Part shown: positions 1-4,908 of the stretch, in pieces | Numbering within the stretch: the stretch's first letter is position 1 | Layout of the letters: the number at the start of each line of letters is the position of its first letter | From: an uncultured Eubacteriales bacterium | GTDB taxonomy: Bacteria; Bacillota; Clostridia; Christensenellales; Borkfalkiaceae | Assembly (NCBI GenBank): GCA_905211955.1 | Contig: CAJMCT010000060.1 | Coordinates: 1 to 6,164 of the forward strand | Direction of reading: 5' to 3' | DNA length: 6,164 nt | The notes under the pieces: generated by a model | What the model saw: only the letters and a program-made list of their open reading frames with translations | Told to the model about the DNA's origin: nothing | The model's database searches: none | Program-made: the position numbers and the translations under genes

Positions 1-350
1 ATGAGGCCTCCCTTTACTTTGCTCTTTACGCGGCCGGAGAGAATTGCGCCTTCCTTGCAGTTGGCGAGAATTTCTTCCCAATTTTTCTTTTGCTGCGCTT
101 TATCGTAAGAGATTACGGGGTTGCCCTCGCGGTCTTCAAGCTTTTCAAGCAGTACTTCTATTTCTTGTCCGATTTGTATGTCGTTGATATCCGGAAATTC
201 GTTTATCGGAACGACACCTTCGGATTTTCCGCCTATGTCAACTACTACTTCGTTTTGGCGGATTTCGATTATTTTGCCCTTTATTATAGAGCCTTGTTTG
301 AGTTCGGCAAAGCTGCTGTTAGCCAGCAGTTCTTCCATTACGTTGTTCAT
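1..350 (-). CDS. rpsA: 30S ribosomal protein S1, N-terminal part (runs off the left edge)
   Basis: S1 binds mRNA on the 30S subunit through repeated S1 (OB-fold) domains. The visible 116 codons start MNNVMEELLAN. The first S1 domain covers about residues 15-75, with GSIIKGKIIEI, then EVVVDIGGKSEGVVP and the typical DREGNPVISYDKA at its end. A linker (KKNWEEILANC) follows, and the second domain begins with GRVKSKVKGGL, where the window ends. The start at 350 is supported by an AAGGA motif six bases upstream; a second in-frame ATG four codons later has no comparable site. The wording of the linker and second domain (W-EEI-xx-C-xEG, then GRVKxKVKGGL) is what I associate with S1 of Planctomycetes/Verrucomicrobia/Lentisphaerae rather than Clostridia, and CTG leucine codons occur that its neighbours rarely use. 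Identity as S1 is firm; its origin is an inference from memory. Confidence 0.92.
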   Translation of the reverse strand, partial: MNNVMEELLANSSFAELKQGSIIKGKIIEIRQNEVVVDIGGKSEGVVPINEFPDINDIQIGQEIEVLLEKLEDREGNPVISYDKAQQKKNWEEILANCKEGAILSGRVKSKVKGGL

Positions 351-372
351 TTATGTCCTTGTGGATATTGCC

Positions 373-431
373 GTCTCCGCAAGCGGAAACGGGTTGATTG
401 TTTATGGTTATGCCTGCGCAAAATATGCGCA
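373..431 (-). promoter_or_regulatory. Structured leader of the S1 gene (two hairpins)
   Basis: Between the putative promoter and the S1 start lie two inverted repeats. One is TGCGCA with a 5-base loop and TGCGCA again (415-431). The other (373-390) has arms GTTTCCGC and GCGGAGAC when read on the minus strand, seven pairs closing a short CTTG loop. Neither is followed by a T tract, so they are not terminators. Ribosomal-protein leaders are often autoregulatory, but I do not recognise this as a named motif. Confidence 0.3.
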
Positions 432-451
432 ATGCGTTCATTAAAGGTTAA

Positions 452-480
452 ATAATTTCAGATTGCCCAGCACCTTGCAA
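452..480 (-). promoter_or_regulatory. Possible promoter of the S1 gene
   Basis: On the minus strand, TTGCAA (475-480) and AATTAT (452-457) are separated by exactly 17 bases. The -35 matches consensus at four of six positions and the -10 at four of six. Transcription would start near 445, leaving a leader of about 95 bases before the S1 start codon. The match is moderate, and no other promoter is better placed. Confidence 0.4.
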
Positions 481-582
481 GAGTTTTTTGCCGTATTTTA
501 CCAAAATATTCCCGACTTTTTACCGCACTTTTAACAAATTCTGACGATTTTCATTCACTCATAAAAATAAAAAATATAAAAT
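481..582. other. AT-rich gene-free spacer upstream of the S1 promoter
   Basis: No coding sequence with a start and ribosome-binding site is visible here. On the minus strand there are two loosely similar stretches of about 21 bases (514-534 and 481-502), both of the form TAAAA, then a short CGG-containing core, then A-runs. They sit directly upstream of the possible S1 -35 box and could act as an AT-rich upstream element, or may be chance in AT-rich DNA. If the window contains a join between two genomes, it most likely lies in this stretch. Confidence 0.3.
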
Positions 583-609
583 AAAACCACGGATATTCCG
601 TGGTTTTTT
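583..609. terminator. Bidirectional intrinsic terminator
   Basis: This is a perfect 11-bp inverted repeat (AAAACCACGGA, loop TAT, TCCGTGGTTTT). On the plus strand it is followed by further T residues up to 609. On the minus strand it is followed by a TTTTATTTTATATTTT tract, so it can stop transcription both ways. For spoVG on the minus strand it is the second hairpin after the gene. No plus-strand gene upstream in this window needs it. Confidence 0.8.
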
Positions 610-624
610 AATCGCAAAAATATC

Positions 625-650
625 AGCCGTACGCGTATTTTCGTACGGCT
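625..650 (-). terminator. First hairpin downstream of spoVG, probable terminator
   Basis: A 9-bp perfect stem (AGCCGTACG and CGTACGGCT) with an 8-base loop begins 22 bases after the spoVG stop. On the minus strand it is followed by GATATTTTT, a weak U tract. Together with the stronger hairpin at 583-609 it makes a tandem terminator for spoVG. Confidence 0.6.
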
Positions 651-671
651 CAAATTTTAAGTTCCCAAATC

Positions 672-944
672 CTATTCTTCGGGTTTTGCTTTTTCCTCTT
701 CAAAAGCATTCAAAATGATTTTGATGAGTTCTTCTCTTGTTTCCGTCTTAATAGGATGTGCTATATCTTTATATTCGCCATCGTTAGTTTTACGACTGGG
801 CATAGCTATAAAATAGCCCTCAGTGCCTTCGATTACCTTAATGTCATGAACTACGAAGCAATCATCGAAGGTGACGGAAGCAACAGCTTTGAGTTTGCTA
901 TCGTCTTTTTTGACAATGCGGACTCTCACGTCTGTAATCTTCAT
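672..944 (-). CDS. spoVG: SpoVG family regulatory protein
   Basis: SpoVG is a small nucleic-acid-binding protein. In Bacillus it affects asymmetric septation and sporulation, and in other bacteria it binds RNA or DNA as a broad regulator. The 90-residue product has full family length. The conserved core is plain: A-SVTFDDCFVVHDIKVIEG (about residues 21-40), GYFIAMPSRK (43-52), then DGEYKDIAHPI (55-65) followed by the R-containing C-terminal helix. The start at 944 has a strong GGAAGG site seven bases upstream. The gene has its own near-consensus promoter, is divergent from murC, and is followed by two hairpins, so it is probably transcribed alone. In several clostridia I recall murC, purR and spoVG lying close together in one direction; here purR is absent and the orientation is divergent. 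Presence of SpoVG does not prove sporulation, since non-sporulating bacteria also carry it. Confidence 0.96.
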   Translation of the reverse strand: MKITDVRVRIVKKDDSKLKAVASVTFDDCFVVHDIKVIEGTEGYFIAMPSRKTNDGEYKDIAHPIKTETREELIKIILNAFEEEKAKPEE

Positions 945-977
945 ATCACTACCTTCCCCTTACATTATTGTAAGAAT

Positions 978-1006
978 ATTTTATCATAAGAAAAGGCCCT
1001 TTTCAA
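978..1006 (-). promoter_or_regulatory. Sigma-A-type promoter of spoVG
   Basis: On the minus strand, TTGAAA (1001-1006) and TAAAAT (978-983) are separated by 17 bases. TG stands one base before the -10, giving an extended -10 (TGATAAAAT). Transcription should begin near 971, about 27 bases before the spoVG start codon. No sigma-H-type signature is needed to explain expression. Confidence 0.8.
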
Positions 1007-1079
1007 TAGGTTTTTTAAAAAAATTGCAAATTTTTTAAACTTTTTAACCAAAATTTGACATTTTTGCATAGAATATCCT

Positions 1080-2420
1080 ATGAAAAATTTTAGTTTAATA
1101 GGGCAATTAAGTTCGGTTTATTTTATCGGCATTGGTGGAATTTCTATGAGCGCCATGGCAAAATACTTGGCAGGTATTGGCGTTTTAGTTTCGGGTAGCG
1201 ATAAAGAACTAAATAAGCAGGTTATAGCCCTTAAAAAATCGGGTGTAAAGGTATATAAAAAGTTTGGGAAAACGGCTATTGATAAAAGTGATATAGTCGT
1301 TTATACTTCGGCGATAAGTGAAGATAATTTAGAACTTAAATACGCTAAAAAAACAGGTAAAAAGATTTATAAGCGCAGTGAGTTTTTAGCCGAGATTTTA
1401 AAAGATTTTTCAAATTCTATTGCCATAAGCGGAAGCCACGGCAAAACTACCGCTACTTCCATGCTCTCTCACGTTTTGATTAAAGCGAATTTTAATCCCA
1501 CTTGTTTTATAGGCGGTTTAGATAAAAAACTTTCTAATTTTTATATGGGAAATAACGATTTTGCCGTTATTGAAGCGTGCGAGTATAAGAAAAACTTTTT
1601 AGACTTAAAACCTACCGTTTCGGTTATTCTCAATATGGATAACGACCACTTAGATAGTTATACTAATATGGACGACATGGTAAACGCTTTTAACCTGTTT
1701 TCAAAAAACACTATTTCTTTCGTCAATGCCGACGACCTTTATTGCAAAAATTTAAGCCTTAATACGTCTATCACTTTTGGAATAAAAGAGAGTGCATCGT
1801 ATACTGCAAAGTATATTTTAGGGAACGACGGTTTTTATTCTTTTACAGCATACGCGTACGGAGTAAAAAAGGGAAGAATAAATCTTAAAGTATTTGGAAA
1901 ACATAATATATATAACGCGCTATCCACTATTGCGGTTGCCGATTATTTAAGAGTGCCTTTTAAGGATATAAAAAGTGGCATAGAAAGTTTTTTGGGTGTT
2001 AGTAGACGTATGGAGCATATGGGCATACGAAATAAAATACCGTATTTTTGCGATTACGCACATCACCCAACCGAGATGAAAGCCGTGCTTTCTGAATTAA
2101 AAAACGATAAAACTCTTATAGTTTTTCAACCGCATACGTATTCTAGAACGCGTATTTTAATGAACGATTTTATTTCCGCTCTAAAAAACGGGCAAAGAGT
2201 GATTATATATAAAACCTATCCCGCAAGAGAAAAGTTTGACGAATCGGGTAGCGCATACACCCTTTACAAAAACCTTTCAACGTTTGGTGTAAACGTGTCT
2301 TACGCTGATAAAAAAGACGAACTTTTACAAAAAATCGACGCGCAAAAAAACGTGGATAAAGTTTTAGTTTTAGGGGCAGGGGATATATACGAAATAATAG
2401 AAGAATTACTCAAAGTTTAA
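1080..2420 (+). CDS. murC: UDP-N-acetylmuramate--L-alanine ligase (MurC)
   Basis: MurC adds L-alanine to UDP-MurNAc with ATP, the first amino-acid step of peptidoglycan synthesis in the cytoplasm. The 446 residues match the family length and show all three Mur-ligase domains. The nucleotide-sugar domain has VYFIGIGGISMSAMA at residues 13-27. The ATP domain has the P-loop SGSHGKTT (117-124), EACEYKKNF (165-173), NMDNDHLDSY (185-194) and FGKHNIYNA (272-280). The C-terminal domain has RRMEHMG (309-315), DYAHHPTE (325-332), FQPHTYSRTR (349-358), YPAREKFD (380-387) and LGAGDIYE (431-438). No key motif is missing. The start at 1080 is forced: the frame closes with TGA at 1056-1058, and the glycine-rich loop begins 13 codons in with no later usable start before it. 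There is no Shine-Dalgarno sequence. Codon use is AT-rich compared with the next gene. No terminator follows before the ldh promoter. Confidence 0.97.
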   Translation: MKNFSLIGQLSSVYFIGIGGISMSAMAKYLAGIGVLVSGSDKELNKQVIALKKSGVKVYKKFGKTAIDKSDIVVYTSAISEDNLELKYAKKTGKKIYKRSEFLAEILKDFSNSIAISGSHGKTTATSMLSHVLIKANFNPTCFIGGLDKKLSNFYMGNNDFAVIEACEYKKNFLDLKPTVSVILNMDNDHLDSYTNMDDMVNAFNLFSKNTISFVNADDLYCKNLSLNTSITFGIKESASYTAKYILGNDGFYSFTAYAYGVKKGRINLKVFGKHNIYNALSTIAVADYLRVPFKDIKSGIESFLGVSRRMEHMGIRNKIPYFCDYAHHPTEMKAVLSELKNDKTLIVFQPHTYSRTRILMNDFISALKNGQRVIIYKTYPAREKFDESGSAYTLYKNLSTFGVNVSYADKKDELLQKIDAQKNVDKVLVLGAGDIYEIIEELLKV

Positions 2421-2446
2421 AATCAAAAATTAACCGCTAAAAATAC

Positions 2447-2475
2447 TTGCAAATATAAAATAAATGTTGTATAAT
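2447..2475 (+). promoter_or_regulatory. Strong vegetative promoter of the ldh-type gene
   Basis: TTGCAA (2447-2452) and a perfect TATAAT (2470-2475) are separated by 17 bases. The expected start of transcription is near 2482, leaving a leader of about 30 bases that contains the AGGAGA ribosome-binding site (2495-2500). A TTGT/ACAA inverted repeat overlaps the -10 box (2467-2483). Confidence 0.85.
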
Positions 2476-2511
2476 TATGACAATATTTTACAATAGGAGA
2501 GAATCGGCAAA

Positions 2512-3471
2512 ATGGTACAAAAAAAGAGAAAGATTGCCATATTAGGTACTGGAAACGTAGGTGCAACTATTGCTTATGCATTAACCCTTCAAGGCGTATG
2601 CTCTGAAATAGTTTTAGTAGATATCAATAAGGAAAAAGCAGAAGGCGAAGCGCTTGATATTTCTCAATGCGCAGCATGTGTTCCTTCAGTTAAGATTTGG
2701 AGTGGTGAATACGAAGACGTTGCAGGCTCTGACGTTGTAGTTGTCACCTTCGGCGTTGGTAGAAAGCCCGGTCAAACTAGACTTGACCTTGCAGGTATCA
2801 ACGTTAACATCTTAAAGAGCGTTATCGGAAACGTAGGAAAGATTGCTCCCAACGCACTTTTCGTTGTAGTTTCTAACCCCGTAGACGTATTGACTTACGT
2901 GACTATGAAAGAAACTGGTCTTCCCGTAAATCAAATCGTTGGTACCGGCACGCTTTTAGACTCTAACAGACTTTGCCAAGCAGTTGCTGAATATTGCAAC
3001 GTAGACGCTAAAAACGTTAACGCATACGTTTTCGGTGAACACGGCGATGCTTGTATGGTTCCGTGGAGCCTTTGTACCGTTTGCGGTATGAATATTAGAG
3101 ATTACTGCACCAAGATTATGGGTGTTAAGAGTGAAGATTTAGAAGTAGAACTTGACAAGATTTACACCGGTATGGTTGCTGCAGGTTCTAAGGTTATCAA
3201 GGCAAAGGGTGCAACCTTCTATGCGATTGCCGCTTCTACCGTTCAACTTATCAAAGCACTTGTTTCTGATACCGAAACTATTCTTCCCGTTGCAACTATG
3301 CTTAACGGCGAATACGGTGCAAAAGATCTTTGCACGGGTGTTCTTTGCAAGGTTGGTGGATCTGGTGTTAAGGGCATCGTTGAAGTACCCCTACCCCAAG
3401 ACGAAATGAAGTTATTTAGCGAAAAACTTGAATCGTTAAACAACACCTTTAACGCACTTAACGTTAGATAA
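2512..3471 (+). CDS. ldh: L-lactate/malate dehydrogenase family protein (ldh-type)
   Basis: This is an NAD-dependent 2-hydroxyacid dehydrogenase, cytoplasmic, which would reoxidise NADH by reducing pyruvate (or oxaloacetate) in fermentation. The Rossmann motif GTGNVGA is at residues 12-18, and Asp37 sits at the end of strand 2, where NAD-specific enzymes bind the ribose. Catalytic residues are all present: Arg90 (R109 in LDH numbering), Asn122 in SNPVD, Asp150 and Arg153 (D168, R171), and His177 in GEHGD (H195). Thr235 in KGATFY matches T246 of LDHs. Two oddities exist. Position 84, in GVGRKPGQTR, is Arg where LDHs have Gln102. The FBP-site residues R173 and H188 are Cys155 and Asn170. At 319 residues it has full length. 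AGGAGA lies 11 bases before the ATG. Codon use is more C-ending and GC-richer than in murC, suggesting high expression. Family membership is certain; lactate as preferred substrate is not. Confidence 0.9.
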   Translation: MVQKKRKIAILGTGNVGATIAYALTLQGVCSEIVLVDINKEKAEGEALDISQCAACVPSVKIWSGEYEDVAGSDVVVVTFGVGRKPGQTRLDLAGINVNILKSVIGNVGKIAPNALFVVVSNPVDVLTYVTMKETGLPVNQIVGTGTLLDSNRLCQAVAEYCNVDAKNVNAYVFGEHGDACMVPWSLCTVCGMNIRDYCTKIMGVKSEDLEVELDKIYTGMVAAGSKVIKAKGATFYAIAASTVQLIKALVSDTETILPVATMLNGEYGAKDLCTGVLCKVGGSGVKGIVEVPLPQDEMKLFSEKLESLNNTFNALNVR

Positions 3472-3494
3472 TAAACTAAAGATAAAACTTATTT

Positions 3495-3606
3495 ATAAAA
3501 GGGAGTAGTTAGCGCTTACATAAAAAAGCGTTCGCAACGTCGTCAGTACGGCATTTAGCCCGGTGTTGCGTAAATTACCGTTTCGTAGTTTTAACAAGAC
3601 TTTTAT
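3495..3606 (+). promoter_or_regulatory. yybP-ykoY (Mn2+) riboswitch aptamer
   Basis: The leader fits the yybP-ykoY architecture. P1 is ATAAAAG (3495-3501) with CTTTTAT (3600-3606). The conserved GGGAGTAG is at 3501-3508. P2 is AGCGCTT (3511-3517) with AAGCGTT (3526-3532). P3 is CGCAAC (3533-3538) with GTTGCG (3565-3570); it encloses the conserved TCGTCA (3540-3545), a small GGC/GCC hairpin (3550-3560) and CCGG (3560-3563). P4 is AAATTAC (3572-3578) with GTAGTTT (3585-3591). Members of this class sense Mn2+ and usually control metal-export membrane proteins, which fits the exchanger gene downstream. I assign it from the recalled consensus and the hand-drawn fold. Confidence 0.88.
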
Positions 3607-3637
3607 CGCTTTTTTGCGGTGAAAGTCTTTTGTTTTT
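3596..3637 (+). terminator. Riboswitch expression-platform terminator
   Basis: A 14-bp stem, unbroken apart from two G-T pairs, joins 3596-3609 to 3616-3629 with a TTTTTT loop, followed by TTGTTTTT (3630-3637). Its 5' arm includes the whole 3' strand of riboswitch P1 (3600-3606), so P1 and terminator cannot form together. Ligand-bound aptamer should therefore prevent termination and allow the exchanger to be transcribed. Confidence 0.88.
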
Positions 3638-3657
3638 ATAAGTAAAAGGAGTAAATT

Positions 3658-4620
3658 ATGTTTGATAATATTTTGCTTTTAATAATGGGTATGTTCCTTT
3701 TGATAAAGGGGGCGGACTGGTTTGTAGGCGGTGCAAGTGCAATAGCAAAAGCACTCAAAATCCCGTCGCTCATTATCGGCTTAACGCTAGTGTCGTTGGG
3801 GACAAGCCTTCCCGAAGCATCGGTTAGTATTCAAAGTTCACTAAACGGTTCAAGCGCGCTAAGTTTAGGAAACGTCGTTGGCTCTAATATAGTTAACACC
3901 TTGCTAATTTTGGGATTATGCTCACTCTTTATCCCGATTGCAATTGATAAGGATATGAAAAAGTTCGATATCCCTATTATGCTTGGGCTTTACGTTATAA
4001 TACTTTTGTTTTGCTTCGTCATCACCCCCGACGTTATAAGTAGATGGCAAGGCATAGTTTTAGTAGTTCTATTTATCGCTTATATGACCTTTTTAGTGCT
4101 TCGTGCAAAGAAGAACGCAATTAAAACTGTAGAAGACGTAGAACAAGAGAAAAAGGAAGAAGAAAACAAAAAACCACTTTGGCTTAATATATTGTTGGCT
4201 CTTTTAGGGCTTGGAGCAATAGTTTTGGGCGGAGATCTCGTAGTAGATAAAGCGTCTTTTATAGCGATAGAACTTGGCATGAGCGAATCGCTCGTAGGCT
4301 TAACTATCGTTGCGGTTGGAACATCGCTTCCTGAACTTGTCACCAGCATAGTTGCTTCGATAAAGAAAGAAAACGACATTGCGGTCGGCAACGTCATAGG
4401 TTCTAATATATTTAACGTAGTATTTATCTTAGGTACTTCCGCAGTCATCAGTCCTTTTGCGCTTGCAAGTGGTGCACTAGTCGATATGCTAGTATTACAT
4501 GGCTCGGCGGTTATCCTTATGGCGATATCGTTTATGGGAAAAAGCATCAAAAGATGGCAAGGCGCAGTTATGCTTTTAGCATACGCAGGATATTTAGCAT
4601 ATATAATCGTTAGGGGATAA
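3658..4620 (+). CDS. CaCA-family cation antiporter (YrbG/CaxA-like), probable Mn2+/Ca2+ exporter
   Basis: This is an integral membrane exchanger of the Ca2+/cation antiporter superfamily, which moves a divalent cation against Na+ or H+. It has 320 residues and the two inverted halves typical of the family. The alpha-1 repeat (41-86) runs from GLTLVSLGTSLPE to GNVVGSNIVNTLLILG. The alpha-2 repeat (214-259) runs from GLTIVAVGTSLPE to GNVIGSNIFNVVFILG. The ion-binding glutamates are E53 and E226, and Asn (N80, N253) occupies the equivalent inner position in both repeats. About ten membrane helices are visible. A charged loop rich in K and E (about 150-173) separates the halves, and each half also carries an RWQG motif before a helix (129, 299). 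A strong AAAGGAG site lies six bases before the ATG. Bioinformatic annotation would say Ca2+/Na+ antiporter; the Mn2+-type riboswitch upstream argues for manganese. The substrate is inferred, the family is certain. Confidence 0.92.
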   Translation: MFDNILLLIMGMFLLIKGADWFVGGASAIAKALKIPSLIIGLTLVSLGTSLPEASVSIQSSLNGSSALSLGNVVGSNIVNTLLILGLCSLFIPIAIDKDMKKFDIPIMLGLYVIILLFCFVITPDVISRWQGIVLVVLFIAYMTFLVLRAKKNAIKTVEDVEQEKKEEENKKPLWLNILLALLGLGAIVLGGDLVVDKASFIAIELGMSESLVGLTIVAVGTSLPELVTSIVASIKKENDIAVGNVIGSNIFNVVFILGTSAVISPFALASGALVDMLVLHGSAVILMAISFMGKSIKRWQGAVMLLAYAGYLAYIIVRG

Positions 4621-4638
4621 GGTTTAATTAAAATAAAA

Positions 4639-4671
4639 AGCACGCTTATTATTTAAGCGTGCTATTTGTTT
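4639..4671. terminator. Bidirectional terminator between convergent genes
   Basis: A perfect 9-bp stem AGCACGCTT/AAGCGTGCT with a 7-base loop spans 4639-4663. On the plus strand ATTTGTTTATTTT follows; on the minus strand TTTTTATTTT follows. It serves the exchanger from the left and the XRE gene from the right. The XRE stop codon (4662-4664) lies inside the stem. Confidence 0.85.
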
Positions 4672-4868
4672 ATTTTAGGATTGTTTGTTCGTTCTAACAG
4701 GTAATCTATAGATACGTCAAAATAATCGGCAAACTTAATTAGTGTTGCATAATCTGCTTCTCGTTCGCCATTTTCATATCTACTAATACTATTTTGATTC
4801 ATATCAAGTTCTATCGCAAGTTGCAGTTGCGATAGTTTTCTTTCTTTTCTTAGTTCTTTAATTCTCAT
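4662..4868 (-). CDS. Small XRE/Cro-type HTH repressor
   Basis: This 68-residue protein is almost entirely one Cro/C1-type helix-turn-helix domain (about residues 3-58). It reads IKELRKERKLSQLQLAIEL, then the recognition-helix region MNQNSISRYENGER (23-36), and ends with the usual helix FADYFDVSIDYLLE (47-59). There is no extra sensor or dimerisation domain, as in small phage-like or toxin-antitoxin regulators. The start at 4868 is supported by AAGGG on the minus strand about seven bases upstream and by an extended -10 whose start point would be near 4880, giving a leader of only about 12 bases. The gene is divergent from the zinc-ribbon membrane protein gene at 4951, and a perfect inverted repeat covers both promoters, so it very likely represses itself and that neighbour. 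What signal relieves it is not visible. Confidence 0.92.
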   Translation of the reverse strand: MRIKELRKERKLSQLQLAIELDMNQNSISRYENGEREADYATLIKFADYFDVSIDYLLERTNNPKINK

Positions 4869-4886
4869 AAAATTTCCCTTGACAAG

Positions 4887-4895
4887 ATTATACCA
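4887..4895 (-). promoter_or_regulatory. Extended -10 promoter of the XRE gene
   Basis: On the minus strand the sequence reads TGGTATAAT, a perfect -10 hexamer (4887-4892) preceded by the TGn extension. There is no good -35, which fits an extended -10 promoter. It lies between the -35 and -10 boxes of the opposing plus-strand promoter, so the two polymerases cannot bind together. Confidence 0.75.
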
Positions 4896-4907
4896 TTACG
4901 GTATAAT
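4887..4907. promoter_or_regulatory. Probable XRE operator: perfect inverted repeat over both -10 boxes
   Basis: The arms are ATTATACC (4887-4894) and GGTATAAT (4900-4907), eight perfect pairs with spacer ATTAC. Each arm contains one TATAAT, one per strand. A dimeric HTH protein bound here would block both promoters. Part of the symmetry comes from the two -10 boxes themselves, but the flanking CC/GG and the exact spacing are extra. Confidence 0.75.
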
Positions 4908-4908
4908 A

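Larger units (their letters stand above)
4879..4907 (+). promoter_or_regulatory. Perfect consensus promoter of the zinc-ribbon membrane protein gene
   Basis: TTGACA (4879-4884), 17 bases, TATAAT (4902-4907): a full match to the vegetative sigma-factor consensus with ideal spacing. The start point would be near 4914, about 37 bases before the ATG at 4951. Such a strong promoter beside a repressor gene normally implies tight repression. Confidence 0.9.

Noticed and set aside
319..441. A 40-codon minus-strand frame overlapping the S1 start
   Set aside because: It has no Shine-Dalgarno sequence and no recognisable motif; noted only as a possible leader frame.
90..455. Plus-strand open frames of 121 and 107 codons over the S1 gene (90-455 and 121-444)
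   Set aside because: Both are antisense shadows of the S1 coding sequence; neither shows a family motif, and S1 on the other strand is unmistakable.
756..989. Plus-strand 77-codon frame over spoVG
   Set aside because: Antisense to spoVG, which has complete family motifs and its own promoter.
1055..1060. TTGACA as the -35 box of murC
   Set aside because: At 17-18 bases downstream the candidate -10 (CTATGA or TATGAA) overlaps the start codon and would put the RNA start inside the gene.
3152..3446. Alternative frames inside ldh on both strands
   Set aside because: They are shadows of the dehydrogenase frame, whose motifs continue through this region.
4080..4643. A 187-codon minus-strand frame over the exchanger
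   Set aside because: Antisense to a gene with complete alpha repeats; its serine/threonine-rich translation has no domain features, and its start lies in the terminator region.
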